Source: Amycolatopsis aidingensis
Lineage (GTDB): Bacteria; Actinomycetota; Actinomycetes; Mycobacteriales; Pseudonocardiaceae
Direction of reading: 5' to 3'
DNA length: 64,000 nucleotides
Assembly: GCF_018885265.1 (NCBI RefSeq)
Contig: NZ_CP076538.1
Span: 6,856,001 to 6,920,000 of the forward strand
Shown one piece after another: positions 9,024 through 16,915 of the stretch (its first letter is position 1; every line of letters starts with the position of its first letter). The position numbers were made by a program, and so were the translations under genes. A model generated the notes under the pieces. That model saw only the letters and a program-made list of their open reading frames with translations, searched no databases and had not been told where the DNA came from.

Positions 9024-10211
9024 ATGTCCATTCCGTTCGGGGCGGCCCCGGTGCGCGGCCTGGTCAGGGGCACGATCGGGCTGGCGATCGGCGGCGCCGC
9101 CGCGTTCGCCGAACTGGCCTTCGTGCTGCTCGCCGCGCCGTGGCTGGCCCTGCCCGCGGCCCGGTCGCGGGTGTCCGGTGGCATCCGGGCGCTGGTGGAG
9201 TGGGAACGGGCACGGCTGGCGAGGTACTTCGGGGACGAGGTGCCCGCCGAGTACTCCCCCGGCCGCGGGCTGCGGTACCTGGCGCTGCGATCCGTTGTGG
9301 GCGGGCTCGGCGCGGGTGTCTTCCTGCTGATCCTGTACGGCATCGGTTCGGTGGCGATCGCGGCGGCGAAGATGGTGTCCGGCCGGACGATCGGGGTGGG
9401 CGCGGAGCTGGACTGGTACGACCCGATCGTGCTGTTCCTGCTGTGCCTACTGCTGGCTTTCCTCGCGGTGCAGGGGCTTCTCGGCGTCGCCACCCTGGAT
9501 CGCAAGCTGGGTATGCATTTTCTCGGCCCGACGAACCAGGAGTTGTTGCGGCGCAGGGTTTCCGTGCTCACCTCCACCCGGGCCGAGGTGCTGGAGGCGG
9601 TGAACGACGAGCGGCGGCGGATCGAACGCGCCCTGCACGACGGGGTGCAGCAGCGGCTGGTCACCCTGGGCATGATCCTGGGCAGGGCCCAACGATCCGG
9701 CGATCCCTCGCGGTCAGGGGAACTGCTGCGGCAGGCGCACGAGCAGGCCCAGCAGGCGCTGCTCGACCTGCGCGAGGTGGCCTGGCGGGTGTATCCGGTT
9801 GCGCTGGACGAGGGTGGCCTGCACAGCGCGCTGGAGTCGCTGGCGGAGCGTTCCAGCCTGCCGGTGGCGTTGCGCTACCGGCTCGGCGGGCGGGTGGACA
9901 CCGCGACCGAGACGATCGCCTACTTCGTGGTGTCCGAGACGGTCACCAACACGATCAAACACGCGGCGGCGAGCCGGATCGAGGTGGACGTGGAGCTCGC
10001 GGCGTCCACCCTGACGGTCCGGGTGCGCGACGACGGCGTTGGCGGCGCGTGGCCGGACGGCGGCGGGCTTTCCGGGCTGCGCCGCCGGGTCGCCGCGGCC
10101 GATGGCGAGTTCACAGTGGACAGCCCGCCCGGTGGCCCCACCACCGTCACCGCCCACCTGCCCACTGCTGTGAGTGTTCCTTTCACAGCGGACGAGGAGG
10201 CTGGGGCGTGA
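9024..10211 (+). CDS. NarL-type sensor histidine kinase (HisKA_3)
   Basis: 395 residues. An N-terminal sensor-like part with membrane helices (about residues 10-45, 95-120 and 135-160) precedes the dimerisation/phosphoacceptor helix ERRRIERALHDGVQQ, with His205 as the likely phosphorylation site. A HATPase_c domain follows with the N-box NTIKHAAASRIEV and a VRDDGVGG G1 box. The gene overlaps the following response regulator by 4 bp (GTGA), so the two form a cognate pair. The signal is unknown. Confidence 0.93.
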   Translation: MSIPFGAAPVRGLVRGTIGLAIGGAAAFAELAFVLLAAPWLALPAARSRVSGGIRALVEWERARLARYFGDEVPAEYSPGRGLRYLALRSVVGGLGAGVFLLILYGIGSVAIAAAKMVSGRTIGVGAELDWYDPIVLFLLCLLLAFLAVQGLLGVATLDRKLGMHFLGPTNQELLRRRVSVLTSTRAEVLEAVNDERRRIERALHDGVQQRLVTLGMILGRAQRSGDPSRSGELLRQAHEQAQQALLDLREVAWRVYPVALDEGGLHSALESLAERSSLPVALRYRLGGRVDTATETIAYFVVSETVTNTIKHAAASRIEVDVELAASTLTVRVRDDGVGGAWPDGGGLSGLRRRVAAADGEFTVDSPPGGPTTVTAHLPTAVSVPFTADEEAGA

Positions 10212-10852
10212 GGGTGGTGCTCGCCGAGGACTCGACGCTGCTGCGGGAAGGGCTGGCGCGGCTGCTGGCCGAGGAGGGGCACGAGGTGGTCGCCGCCGTC
10301 GGCGACGGGCAGGGGCTGTTGTCTGCCACCGGCGCCTACCGGCCGGATGTGGTCGTCACCGATGTCCGGATGCCGCCGACGCACACCGACGAGGGGCTGC
10401 GCGCGGCGCTCGAGGTTCGCCGGCGGTGGCCGGAGGTCGGGGTGCTGGTGCTGTCCCAGTACGTGGAGAAGCGGTATGCCACCGAGTTGATCACCGGGGA
10501 AGATGGCCGGGTTGGCTACCTGCTCAAGGACAGGGTGACCCAGGTCGGGGAGTTCCTGGACGCGCTGGAGCGGGTGGGTGCCGGTGGCGCGGCCTTCGAC
10601 CCGGAGGTGGTGCGCAGGCTGCTGGCGCGAACCAGCCATACCGATCCACTCGGCAGGCTGACCGAGCGGGAGCAGGACGTGCTCGGGTTGATGGCGCAGG
10701 GCCACACCAATGCCGGGATCGCGGGTCAGCTCTATGTCTCGCAGAGCGCGGTGGAGAAGCACGTCAACGCGATCTTCGACAAGCTGGAGCTCGCGCACAC
10801 CACCGGCTTCAGCAGGCGGGTGCTGGCCGTGCTGCGGTACCTGGGCAGCTGA
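10208..10852 (+). CDS. NarL/LuxR-family response regulator
   Basis: 214 residues from GTG 10208, inside the stop of the kinase gene. The receiver domain carries the acidic pair ED (7-8), phosphorylation site Asp52 (VVVTDVRMP) and Lys in LLKDRV. The C-terminal LuxR HTH reads LTEREQDVLGLMAQGHTNAGIAGQL...EKHVNAIFDKL. It is the partner of the upstream HisKA_3 kinase. It binds DNA when phosphorylated; the targets are not visible here. It converges with the MBL-fold gene, with only 7 bp between stops. Confidence 0.95.
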   Translation: MRVVLAEDSTLLREGLARLLAEEGHEVVAAVGDGQGLLSATGAYRPDVVVTDVRMPPTHTDEGLRAALEVRRRWPEVGVLVLSQYVEKRYATELITGEDGRVGYLLKDRVTQVGEFLDALERVGAGGAAFDPEVVRRLLARTSHTDPLGRLTEREQDVLGLMAQGHTNAGIAGQLYVSQSAVEKHVNAIFDKLELAHTTGFSRRVLAVLRYLGS

Positions 10853-10859
10853 CCGCGGC

Positions 10860-12002
10860 TCAGGCCAGGGCCTGCCACCACCCGTCCACCTGCGGCGGCT
10901 CGTCGACGTCGATCCGTTCGCCCGGCCGGGGCAGCGCGAGCGGCACCGCCTGCGCCTTGGCCTCCGTCCACACCCGGTCGGCCGGTTCGGTCCAGTCGTG
11001 CAGGGCGAGGTTGAAGGTGGCCCAGTGCACCGGGACGAGCAGCCCACCGCGCAGGTCGAGGTGTGCCCGCACCCCTTCTTCCGGGGTCATGTGGATGTCC
11101 GGCCAGTGCACGTCGTAGGCCCCGACCTGGATCAGCGTGGCATCGAACGGCCCGTGCTCGGCCCCGATGGCGGCGTAACCGTCGAAGTAGCCGGAGTCGC
11201 CGGTGTAGAACAGCCTGCGCCGGGGGCCGGTGACCACCCAGGAGGCCCACAGGGTGTCGTCATTGGTCAGCCGCCTGCCGGAGAAGTGCTGGGCCGCGGT
11301 GGCGGTGAGCCGCAGCCCGCCGATATCGATCCCCTCGGCCCAGTCCAGCTCGATGATCCGGGATCCGGGCACCCGCCAGCGTCGCAGGTGGGCGCCGATG
11401 CCGAGCGGGACCACGAAGGGCGCGTCCTGGGTGGCGGTGAGCAGGCGCACGCTGGCCAGGTCGAGATGGTCGTAGTGGTCGTGCGAGATGACGATGGCGT
11501 CCAGCGGCGGCAGGTCGGCCAGCGGGCAGGGCGGCGCGTGCAGCCGCCGGGGTCCGAGGAAGCTCGCCGGTGAGCAGCGCTCGCTCCACACCGGATCGAA
11601 CAGCACCCGGCCGCCGTCGATCTCGGCCAGCGTGGAGGCGTGCCCGTACCAGGTGAGGTAGAGCTCGCCGACGCCGCCGCGCGGCGCGGGCTCGGGGCGG
11701 GCGACCGGCACCGCGGCCACCGGGCGCCGGGTCTGCGTGCCGAACAGCAGCTCGCGCAGCACCCTGCGGTAGGTGCCGGGCGGCATCACCTGCCGGGGCG
11801 CGAGGTTGTGGAACTTCCCCTCGCGGAACCGGGCGGACCGCCGCATCCGCTCGAGGTCGGCACCATTCGGCCAGCCACCCATGGCGACCAGAACATCACG
11901 CAACGCGACCCCCGCGGCCGTGGCCGCCGTGGCGAACGCGGCTGTGCCCGCTACCCGTCCCGGCCGCAGCCGCCGCCTTCTCCTCCGGCCCATGTCCGCC
12001 AT
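10860..12002 (-). CDS. Metallo-beta-lactamase-fold hydrolase (NAPE-PLD/UlaG-like)
   Basis: 380 residues. Zinc ligands include the HxHxDH-type motif SHDHYDHLD, plus TGDSGYFDG and VHWATFNLALHD. The order of blocks (YGHASTL, DPVWSERCSP, FxGxRR, GDSGY, PVHWATF) matches the family around N-acyl-phosphatidylethanolamine phospholipase D, so the substrate may be a phospholipid or other phosphodiester. The N-terminus is Arg-rich with an Ala-rich hydrophobic stretch, suggesting membrane association. Start ATG 12002 was chosen; ATG 11993 is an alternative, and neither has a good ribosome site. Confidence 0.85.
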   Translation of the reverse strand: MADMGRRRRRRLRPGRVAGTAAFATAATAAGVALRDVLVAMGGWPNGADLERMRRSARFREGKFHNLAPRQVMPPGTYRRVLRELLFGTQTRRPVAAVPVARPEPAPRGGVGELYLTWYGHASTLAEIDGGRVLFDPVWSERCSPASFLGPRRLHAPPCPLADLPPLDAIVISHDHYDHLDLASVRLLTATQDAPFVVPLGIGAHLRRWRVPGSRIIELDWAEGIDIGGLRLTATAAQHFSGRRLTNDDTLWASWVVTGPRRRLFYTGDSGYFDGYAAIGAEHGPFDATLIQVGAYDVHWPDIHMTPEEGVRAHLDLRGGLLVPVHWATFNLALHDWTEPADRVWTEAKAQAVPLALPRPGERIDVDEPPQVDGWWQALA

Positions 12003-12163
12003 GATCCCATCGTTGTCCCGGCGGGAACATCGCAGGTCAACGGGATTCCCCAAGCCGTCAGCCCCGCTCAACCCGCCGGTCACCGTCGCTGCCCACCCCC
12101 GCCACCACCGACCCCCGGCGCTACGTTTCGCCCGCGAAACGCACTCGGTGGGCGGGCATGCGA

Positions 12164-12202
12164 AACGCCCCGCCGTCCTGACGTGCAGGTCGACGGGGCG
12201 TT
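12164..12202 (-). terminator. Original terminator of tRNA-Tyr, now separated by the element
   Basis: AACGCCCCG (12164-12172) and CGGGGCGTT (12194-12202) flank an inner CCTG...CAGG stem. It points leftward, as transcripts of the tRNA-Tyr gene would. It lies next to the displaced tRNA 3' piece at attL, so before integration it probably ended the tRNA transcript. The rest of the 12003-12207 gap shows nothing I recognise. Confidence 0.65.
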
Positions 12203-12207
12203 CGTAG

Positions 12208-12262
12208 TGGCGTGGCGGGTGAGGGATTCGAACCCCCGAAGGCAATGCCGGCTGATTTACAG
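12208..12262. repeat. attL: 55-bp direct repeat with displaced 3' end of tRNA-Tyr
   Basis: Identical to 27241-27295 from TGGCGTGG to GATTTACAG. Bases 12213-12262 equal the last 50 nt of tRNA-Tyr (anticodon loop to discriminator). The sequence beyond 12262 diverges at once, so no functional tRNA is encoded here. The 12263-12418 stretch to its right is the element's left arm; I see no gene in it. Confidence 0.95.
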
Positions 12263-12418
12263 AGTGCTGCACAGAACGGCTCTGACCTGCACTTTTTCCT
12301 GCCGACATGTCAGTCCTGGGACGCATTAGGGACAAACCTCGGCGTCGTACCACTGAACCGGTCCCAGCGGAGCCGCCCGTGCGACAATGGAGGTGTCACC
12401 GAGATGGGAGGTGCTGCG

Positions 12419-12625
12419 ATGACCACCGGACACGCCGGTCACTCGCCGGAGCTGCCGCCACGGCTGGATGGCCCGGCCCTGGCCGAGGAACTCGCCCGGC
12501 AGAAGAACGTACAGCCCATCCGGAGCATTGAAGATCTGGCCTGCGACGGCATCTTCGACACCGATGAGGAACTCGATGAATTCCTCGAGTTCACCTACGC
12601 CGCGCGACGGGCCGACCTCGCGTAG
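12419..12625 (+). CDS. Putative antitoxin of a VapBC-like pair
   Basis: 68 residues from ATG 12419, with GGGAGG seven bases upstream. Its second half is acidic (LACDGIFDTDEELDEFLEFTYAARR), like the toxin-neutralising tails of small antitoxins. I see no clear DNA-binding motif. Assignment rests mainly on its place 5 bp before a PIN-domain gene. An in-frame ATG at 12404 is possible. The frame stays open leftward into attL, but that extension has no coding character. Confidence 0.65.
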   Translation: MTTGHAGHSPELPPRLDGPALAEELARQKNVQPIRSIEDLACDGIFDTDEELDEFLEFTYAARRADLA

Positions 12626-12630
12626 CGACT

Positions 12631-13041
12631 GTGGACTCCGTGATCCTGGACACCGATGTCGCCTCGCGCAGCTTCAAGCGCGAGCTACCCCCCACCATGG
12701 TTCAGCACCTGGTGGGCCGCCGCCCCTTCATCTCGTTCGCCACGCTCGGCGAACTCATCCGCTGGGCTGACCAGCGTGACTGGGCCGAGCGCAGGCGCGC
12801 ACGGCTACAGCACTGGCTCTCTGCCATCCCGGTGCTACCGGGGAGCGAGCAGGTCGCACGCATGTGGGGGCAACTGTCCGCATTCGCAGCCCGGCGCGGC
12901 CGTCCGAGGCCGCAGAACGACACCTGGGTAGCCGCCTGCTGCCTCACCTACGAAATCCCCCTTGCCACGTTCAACATCAAAGACTTCGCTGACTTCGCGG
13001 AGCACGAAGGTTTACACATACTGGGTTACTCGCCAACCTAA
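12631..13041 (+). CDS. PIN-domain ribonuclease toxin (VapC-like)
   Basis: 136 residues from GTG 12631. The PIN acidic residues are visible: Asp7 (VILDTD), Glu41 (ATLGELI), Asp near 97 (PQNDTWVAACCL) and Asp in NIKDFADF. PIN toxins cut tRNA or rRNA when freed from their antitoxin, which would stabilise the element through post-segregational killing. It is cotranscribed with the small acidic protein before it. Confidence 0.88.
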   Translation: MDSVILDTDVASRSFKRELPPTMVQHLVGRRPFISFATLGELIRWADQRDWAERRRARLQHWLSAIPVLPGSEQVARMWGQLSAFAARRGRPRPQNDTWVAACCLTYEIPLATFNIKDFADFAEHEGLHILGYSPT

Positions 13042-13110
13042 CCGCCGCACCCGTCTCTGCAACAAACTCAGCCGGACAGCCCTAACCTGGCGATGAGGAG
13101 CCTTACCCGG

Positions 13111-14013
13111 ATGCCAACCGGAACAGAAGCCCCATTCACACCCGAGACGACCCAGGCCGCGTTAGCAAAGGCATGTCAAGCTGCCGATCTGGACTCCGCC
13201 GGGGCTGAGCTTGTGCGCATGGGCGAGAACGCCCTGTATCGGCTCAAGGATGCGCAAGTCATGGCACGGGTCGGCCGGTCAGCCGAGGCTAGCCGCAAGG
13301 AGGTGGATGTTGCGTGCTGGCTGGCCTCGCACCAGTTTCCTGCCGTTAGACTCGCAGACACACAACAGGTCATCGCGATCCAGGGAATGGCTGTGACCTT
13401 TTGGGAGTTCATCGACTCAAGCGACCAGCCAGCAACCTCGGCAGATCTCGGTCGGATTCTTCGCGCACTGCACGATCTACCGGACCGCCCAAAAGCAGAA
13501 TTACCCCGATTCGTTCCAATGCCAAAGATTGACCGGCGCCTGGAGACGATTGGATCTTCCCTACCGACGAAAGACCATGAGTTTCTCAAGGCTCGCAAAG
13601 CAGAGCTAGAAGACGAGTTCTCCTCACTTGAGTTCGAACTAGAAACCGGCGCAATACATGGCGACGCACACAGGCACAACCTGATTCGTGACAGTCAGTC
13701 CGGGAAAGTGAGGTTGATCGACCTGGAAGATTTCTGCTTCGGGCCGCGAGAGTGGGATGCGTGCGTCGAGGCGATCGGGTATGACGACTTCGGCTGGATC
13801 ACGGACGTTGACTACCGGAGCTACGTGGAGGCGTACGGTTTCGATCCGCTCCAGTGGTCCGGATATCCCGTCATTAAGTCGATCCGGGAACTTAACATGA
13901 CGACCTGGCTCGCGCAGATGCTTGGACAGTCGCGCGAGGTAGACGATGAGGTACATCGTCGCATCAATGACCTACGGGATGACGATGCTCCGCGCAAGTG
14001 GCGAACCTTCTGA
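13111..14013 (+). CDS. Aminoglycoside-phosphotransferase-fold kinase (APH family)
   Basis: 300 residues from ATG 13111, which has GAGGAG ten bases upstream; ATG 13093 is the longer alternative with no ribosome site. The APH fold is shown by the catalytic loop HGDAHRHNLI and the metal-binding LIDLEDFCFGPREWD (IDLED in place of the usual IDFxD), plus Gly-Glu-Asn near the N-terminus. Such kinases phosphorylate small molecules; the substrate cannot be told from sequence, and antibiotic resistance should not be assumed. Base composition is clearly less GC-rich than the element's core genes. Its 3' end overlaps the convergent XRE gene by 42 bp. Confidence 0.85.
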   Translation: MPTGTEAPFTPETTQAALAKACQAADLDSAGAELVRMGENALYRLKDAQVMARVGRSAEASRKEVDVACWLASHQFPAVRLADTQQVIAIQGMAVTFWEFIDSSDQPATSADLGRILRALHDLPDRPKAELPRFVPMPKIDRRLETIGSSLPTKDHEFLKARKAELEDEFSSLEFELETGAIHGDAHRHNLIRDSQSGKVRLIDLEDFCFGPREWDACVEAIGYDDFGWITDVDYRSYVEAYGFDPLQWSGYPVIKSIRELNMTTWLAQMLGQSREVDDEVHRRINDLRDDDAPRKWRTF

Positions 14014-15387
14014 CCCCATCTTACTCGCAAAGTAATCATCAAACGAACGAGTGGCGGCAGATTCGAATCCGGACAACCGTTGACGAAATTCGTTCAGGTA
14101 CGAAACCACCCGGTAGGACTTAAGATGTGCCGCCGTGTCTACCACGTCGGATGCAATTGCTAAAGCACTATCCAGATCATCCGCTAGCAGATGAGACGTA
14201 GCGAGGACCGACCGACAGAACGAGAGGCTCCGAACGAAGACATCCTTTGATTCGGCGATAGACGACGCAGCATGCTGGTTCGCGAGAGAGGCGTTCCCAA
14301 GATCCCGGAAGCAGTGAGCGAACTCAGCATGTAGTTCCGCTGGGTCAAAGAACCAAATCCAGTCCGGATCGTTCGCTGGTTGACTCTTCCCAAGCCAGCC
14401 TTCGGCTGCGGTAAGAGCTGCTGTTGTCTCCGCTTCGTTGCCTTGCGACGCGACCGCACGAGCCTCCATTGCGTGAAACATGGCCATGACGGTCGGTGTC
14501 GCTTGCCCAGCCGACCCGTGATGAACGGCTGCGCGTGCAAGGTGTGCCGCGTGCTCGTAATGCCCAAGGAAGTTCGCCTGGTGGCTCATACAGGCGAGTA
14601 CGTGGCCGCTGAACGGCTTGTCTCCGGCAGCCCTCGCGAGTCGATACGCCTGGTAGAGGAACCGTTGCGCCCTGGCGTGCTCCCCGATGTCGTACGCGGT
14701 CCAGCCTGCTCGCAACGTCAGTGACGCTACGGCCTGGAAGTACTCACGTCCCACAGGCGTCGTTGGCGAAACCCGTGAGATGAGGGGTAGAACGGCGCTC
14801 TCCAGATACTTCGCGACAAGGGGCTTCGATTGCCCCCCGCCATAGCGGTGATCGAAGGTCGAGAACATTTCCGTTGCGTGACGGACTTCTTCGACATGGA
14901 CAGGCGACAGGTCAACGGGCTCGGCGGGCGCGACAGACTCACCGTCGCTGCCGTACATCGCTTTGACTAGCAACGCAGCCCACGCATCCGGGACGACGAG
15001 CAGCTTCGCGGCAGCGTGCGTACCGCTCAGCTCGTACCGGGTGAGCTGCGTTAACGCAGTGATGCTGTCAGCAACCGTCTTCGGGTACTCCAGTGTCGTA
15101 TCAACAGCTTCTGGCGAAGCGTCCGGGTAGCCGAGTTCGTCCGGCCGAACTGGCCGCCCAACCATGGCCCCCAGCACCTTGGCCATAACCTGACACGACC
15201 TCGCAGAGGGTTGCGCAATGTCACCGCTCAGATATTTAGCAACGCTCGTATGGCTCGGCGATACCGGTTCTCCCCCGTCTCCCCTGCTTGCGTCCCGCAT
15301 CCGCTTAGCAAGGCCCTTGTTACTCACCCCAGCCTCTCGCATCAGAGCAGCTAGCCGGTGATTCGGCTCCTTGCTCGGCGTACTCAT
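13972..15387 (-). CDS. XRE-type regulator with TPR-like C-terminus (NsdA-like layout)
   Basis: 471 residues from ATG 15387, preceded by GGGGAGGA. The N-terminal ~75 residues form an HTH (LAALMREAGVSNKGLAKRM ... TSVAKYLSGDI). The rest is helical repeat sequence typical of TPR regulators (ARAQRFLYQAYRLARAAGD, YEHAAHLARAAV). Proteins of this shape in streptomycetes repress differentiation and antibiotic genes or respond to peptides. It diverges from the small membrane-protein gene at 15553, with palindromic sites between them. The gene is less GC-rich than the conjugation genes. Which phenotype it controls is unknown. Confidence 0.85.
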   Translation of the reverse strand: MSTPSKEPNHRLAALMREAGVSNKGLAKRMRDASRGDGGEPVSPSHTSVAKYLSGDIAQPSARSCQVMAKVLGAMVGRPVRPDELGYPDASPEAVDTTLEYPKTVADSITALTQLTRYELSGTHAAAKLLVVPDAWAALLVKAMYGSDGESVAPAEPVDLSPVHVEEVRHATEMFSTFDHRYGGGQSKPLVAKYLESAVLPLISRVSPTTPVGREYFQAVASLTLRAGWTAYDIGEHARAQRFLYQAYRLARAAGDKPFSGHVLACMSHQANFLGHYEHAAHLARAAVHHGSAGQATPTVMAMFHAMEARAVASQGNEAETTAALTAAEGWLGKSQPANDPDWIWFFDPAELHAEFAHCFRDLGNASLANQHAASSIAESKDVFVRSLSFCRSVLATSHLLADDLDSALAIASDVVDTAAHLKSYRVVSYLNEFRQRLSGFESAATRSFDDYFASKMGSEGSPLARSIVIP

Positions 15388-15413
15388 GAGTTCCTCCCCT
15401 TGACCTCGCTCTG

Positions 15414-15466
15414 GGGGGCACACGTATCGGCCCGTGTGCCCCCTCCGAGAGTCGGCATGCCCCCTC
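15414..15466. promoter_or_regulatory. Palindrome and phased repeats between divergent XRE gene and small ORF
   Basis: GGGGGCACACG (15414-15424) and CGTGTGCCCCC (15433-15443) form a perfect 11-bp inverted repeat with an 8-bp spacer. TGCCCCCTC occurs at 15437-15445 and again at 15458-15466, 21 bp apart (two helical turns). The position 27 bp upstream of the XRE start suggests autoregulation and control of the rightward promoter. Confidence 0.6.
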
Positions 15467-15552
15467 GTGTGCACTGCTGCGTGGCCCGAGTCTTGGCGAT
15501 TCTTGAGTCATGCCAACGGGAACACCCGCCAAGACCCGCCGAGGAGGTAGCC

Positions 15553-15750
15553 ATGTCGCGCAAGAACACCTTCCCCATGCCGACCGGTTCCAGCGCCAAA
15601 CCGAAGGTCATCGGCACGCTGGTCGCGCTGGGAGTCCTCGTGTTCGTCGTGAAGTACCCGAGCGAAGCAGCGGACGCAGCGTTGGGGCTGTTTGGCCTGG
15701 TCGAAGCAGCAGTGGAGGGCATCGCGGGTTTCATCCGTCAGCTTGCCTAG
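15553..15750 (+). CDS. Small single-pass membrane protein
   Basis: 65 residues from ATG 15553 after GAGGAGG. It has a short basic N-terminus, a hydrophobic helix (VIGTLVALGVLVFVVKY) and a second mildly hydrophobic Ala/Gly segment. I recognise no family. Similar small membrane proteins are common in AICE regulatory regions. The last 20 bp overlap the end of the convergent GntR gene. Confidence 0.75.
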   Translation: MSRKNTFPMPTGSSAKPKVIGTLVALGVLVFVVKYPSEAADAALGLFGLVEAAVEGIAGFIRQLA

Positions 15751-16126
15751 CGCTCTGCCCGTGTTCGATGCCGTCTACCCGCTCCTGCAGGGCCGTCACC
15801 GTGGCCTTCAGCTCGGCGAATGCTCGGCGCAAGTCGTCCAGGGTCTCAGGGCTGGGCTCCGCAGGCTTCGAGTTGTTAACGAAGGCCCCAACGGTGGGGC
15901 GCACGACCAGCCATCCTTCGTCACGGAGCACGTTGACAGCTCGCTGCGCGGTGTTCAACGCAACGGTGTGCTGCTTGGCCAGCTCACGACTCGAAGGTAG
16001 CTGCGTGCCCGGCTTAAGCCTGCCGTCCCGGATGGCACGACGGATGGCCTCGGCAACTTGCTCATAGCGCGCCAGGCCCGGTTCTTCGCTCGTCACAGGC
16101 CCAGCATAACGACCCATGACCGCCAT
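15731..16126 (-). CDS. GntR-family repressor (KorSA-like)
   Basis: 131 residues. The winged HTH spans YEQVAEAIRRAIRDGRLKPGTQLPSSRELAKQHTVALNTAQRAVNVLRDEGWL. A coiled C-terminal helix (ELKATVTALQERVDGIEHG) follows and lacks the large effector domain of FadR or HutC types. In pSAM2-like elements such short GntR proteins (KorSA) hold replication and transfer genes silent. ATG 16126 is used as start; ATG 16117 and GTG 16096 are also possible, since no strong ribosome site marks one. It is divergent from the transfer gene run at 16212. Confidence 0.88.
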   Translation of the reverse strand: MAVMGRYAGPVTSEEPGLARYEQVAEAIRRAIRDGRLKPGTQLPSSRELAKQHTVALNTAQRAVNVLRDEGWLVVRPTVGAFVNNSKPAEPSPETLDDLRRAFAELKATVTALQERVDGIEHGQSARQADG

Positions 16127-16200
16127 TGACTTAGTTCACTCGGATGGCCGAACGACATGATGACTCAATCTGATTTAAGTTAAGTGAAGTCATCGACTTG
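16126..16200. promoter_or_regulatory. AT-rich divergent promoter region with GntR-type half-sites
   Basis: GATGACT (16159-16165) and AGTCATC (16188-16194) are an inverted pair. GACTTAGTTCACT (near 16128) and the reverse complement of AAGTTAAGTGAAGTC (near 16177) are related sequences. TTGACT can serve as a -35 box. This low-GC patch between the repressor gene and the long plus-strand gene run is the expected operator for the GntR protein. Confidence 0.5.
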
Positions 16201-16211
16201 GAAGGAAGGAC

Positions 16212-16514
16212 ATGAGGACCACACGGATCACTGATCGCCAGGCCCGTGAAGCTCTCGCGCTGGCGTTCGACCCGGACATTTGCGCAGTTCAGGAGGAGGA
16301 AGACATGCGTAAGGAGCGTGCCGAGATTGAGCGGGTGATCGAGGAGGTCGATCGCGAGCTGGTTGCTGAGGAGCGCTCGGCGATGGTGCGCGTCTCACAC
16401 GACTTCGCCGATCCGCAGCAGGCGCGGCGTGCGGCGCGCCGGGCTGGCCGTGCCGTGCTGCGGTCGCTGCCGGTGCGGCGGGGTGTGGCCGACCTGGACG
16501 AGGAGGCCGCGTGA
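16212..16514 (+). CDS. Hypothetical AICE protein, helical and charged
   Basis: 100 residues from ATG 16212 with GGAAGGAAGG just upstream. The middle (about 25-60) is a strongly charged helix or coiled coil (EEEDMRKERAEIERVIEEVDRELVAEERS), followed by an Ala/Arg-rich helix. I recognise no family. It is first in the transfer-gene run and so lies directly under the putative GntR-controlled promoter. Confidence 0.7.
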   Translation: MRTTRITDRQAREALALAFDPDICAVQEEEDMRKERAEIERVIEEVDRELVAEERSAMVRVSHDFADPQQARRAARRAGRAVLRSLPVRRGVADLDEEAA

Positions 16515-16536
16515 TGACTCGGCTTGTGCTCAGTGA

Positions 16537-16579
16537 CCCCGGCCCGGCGCACTCCGCCAAGAACGCCACCGGGCCGGGG
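16537..16579 (+). terminator. Intercistronic hairpin
   Basis: CCCCGGCCCGG (16537-16547) and CCGGGCCGGGG (16569-16579) form a perfect 11-bp stem with a 21-nt loop between two genes of the element. It may attenuate transcription or protect mRNA ends. Its presence supports reading this stretch as non-coding and starting the next gene at 16622. Confidence 0.55.
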
Positions 16580-16621
16580 CTTCCCAACCACTCAGCATCT
16601 GATTCGAAGGGAAGGACACCG

Positions 16622-16915
16622 ATGGTAAGCCAGAGCGGCGCTGCCTGGTGGGACTACGAACCTGCCGAGCACTGCGGGATCTGCGGCAGCGACGAGCACA
16701 TCGATCCCTGGCATGACGAGTACTGGGACGGCGGCGGCGCGGTCACCTGCACGCGGAAGGAGCGGGCCGCTGACCCGGCATTCGCCTACGGGTACCTGTC
16801 TGCGGCAGTGCGTGCCTACCTGGCCGGTGGGCGCTCCACGGACTACATCCGGCTGGTCCTGGCCGAGCTGGACACCGCCGTCAACACCCCCGGCACGGAT
16901 GGGGGTGAGCGGTGA
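16622..16915 (+). CDS. Hypothetical small protein with Cys/His cluster
   Basis: 97 residues from ATG 16622, with GAAGGGAAGG upstream. The open frame extends back to 16514 through the hairpin, but that part has no recognisable character. Near the N-terminus EHCGICGSDEHIDPWHDEYW offers CxxC plus two His, a possible zinc site, with a further Cys in the following VTCTRKE. The stop overlaps the next start (TGATG). Confidence 0.65.
   Translation: MVSQSGAAWWDYEPAEHCGICGSDEHIDPWHDEYWDGGGAVTCTRKERAADPAFAYGYLSAAVRAYLAGGRSTDYIRLVLAELDTAVNTPGTDGGER

Noticed and set aside
12213..12262. A tRNA gene at attL
   Set aside because: Only the 3' 50 nt of tRNA-Tyr are present, with no 5' acceptor or D-arm; it is the displaced half.
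12212..12418. Longer N-terminus for the antitoxin reading through attL
   Set aside because: It would translate tRNA sequence; ATG 12419 has a proper ribosome site.
13111..14013. Aminoglycoside resistance gene
   Set aside because: Only the general APH fold is seen; no residue pattern ties it to a known resistance subclass.
16514..16621. Start of the Cys/His small protein at 16514
   Set aside because: The extension runs through an 11-bp perfect hairpin and has no coding character; ATG 16622 has a good ribosome site.
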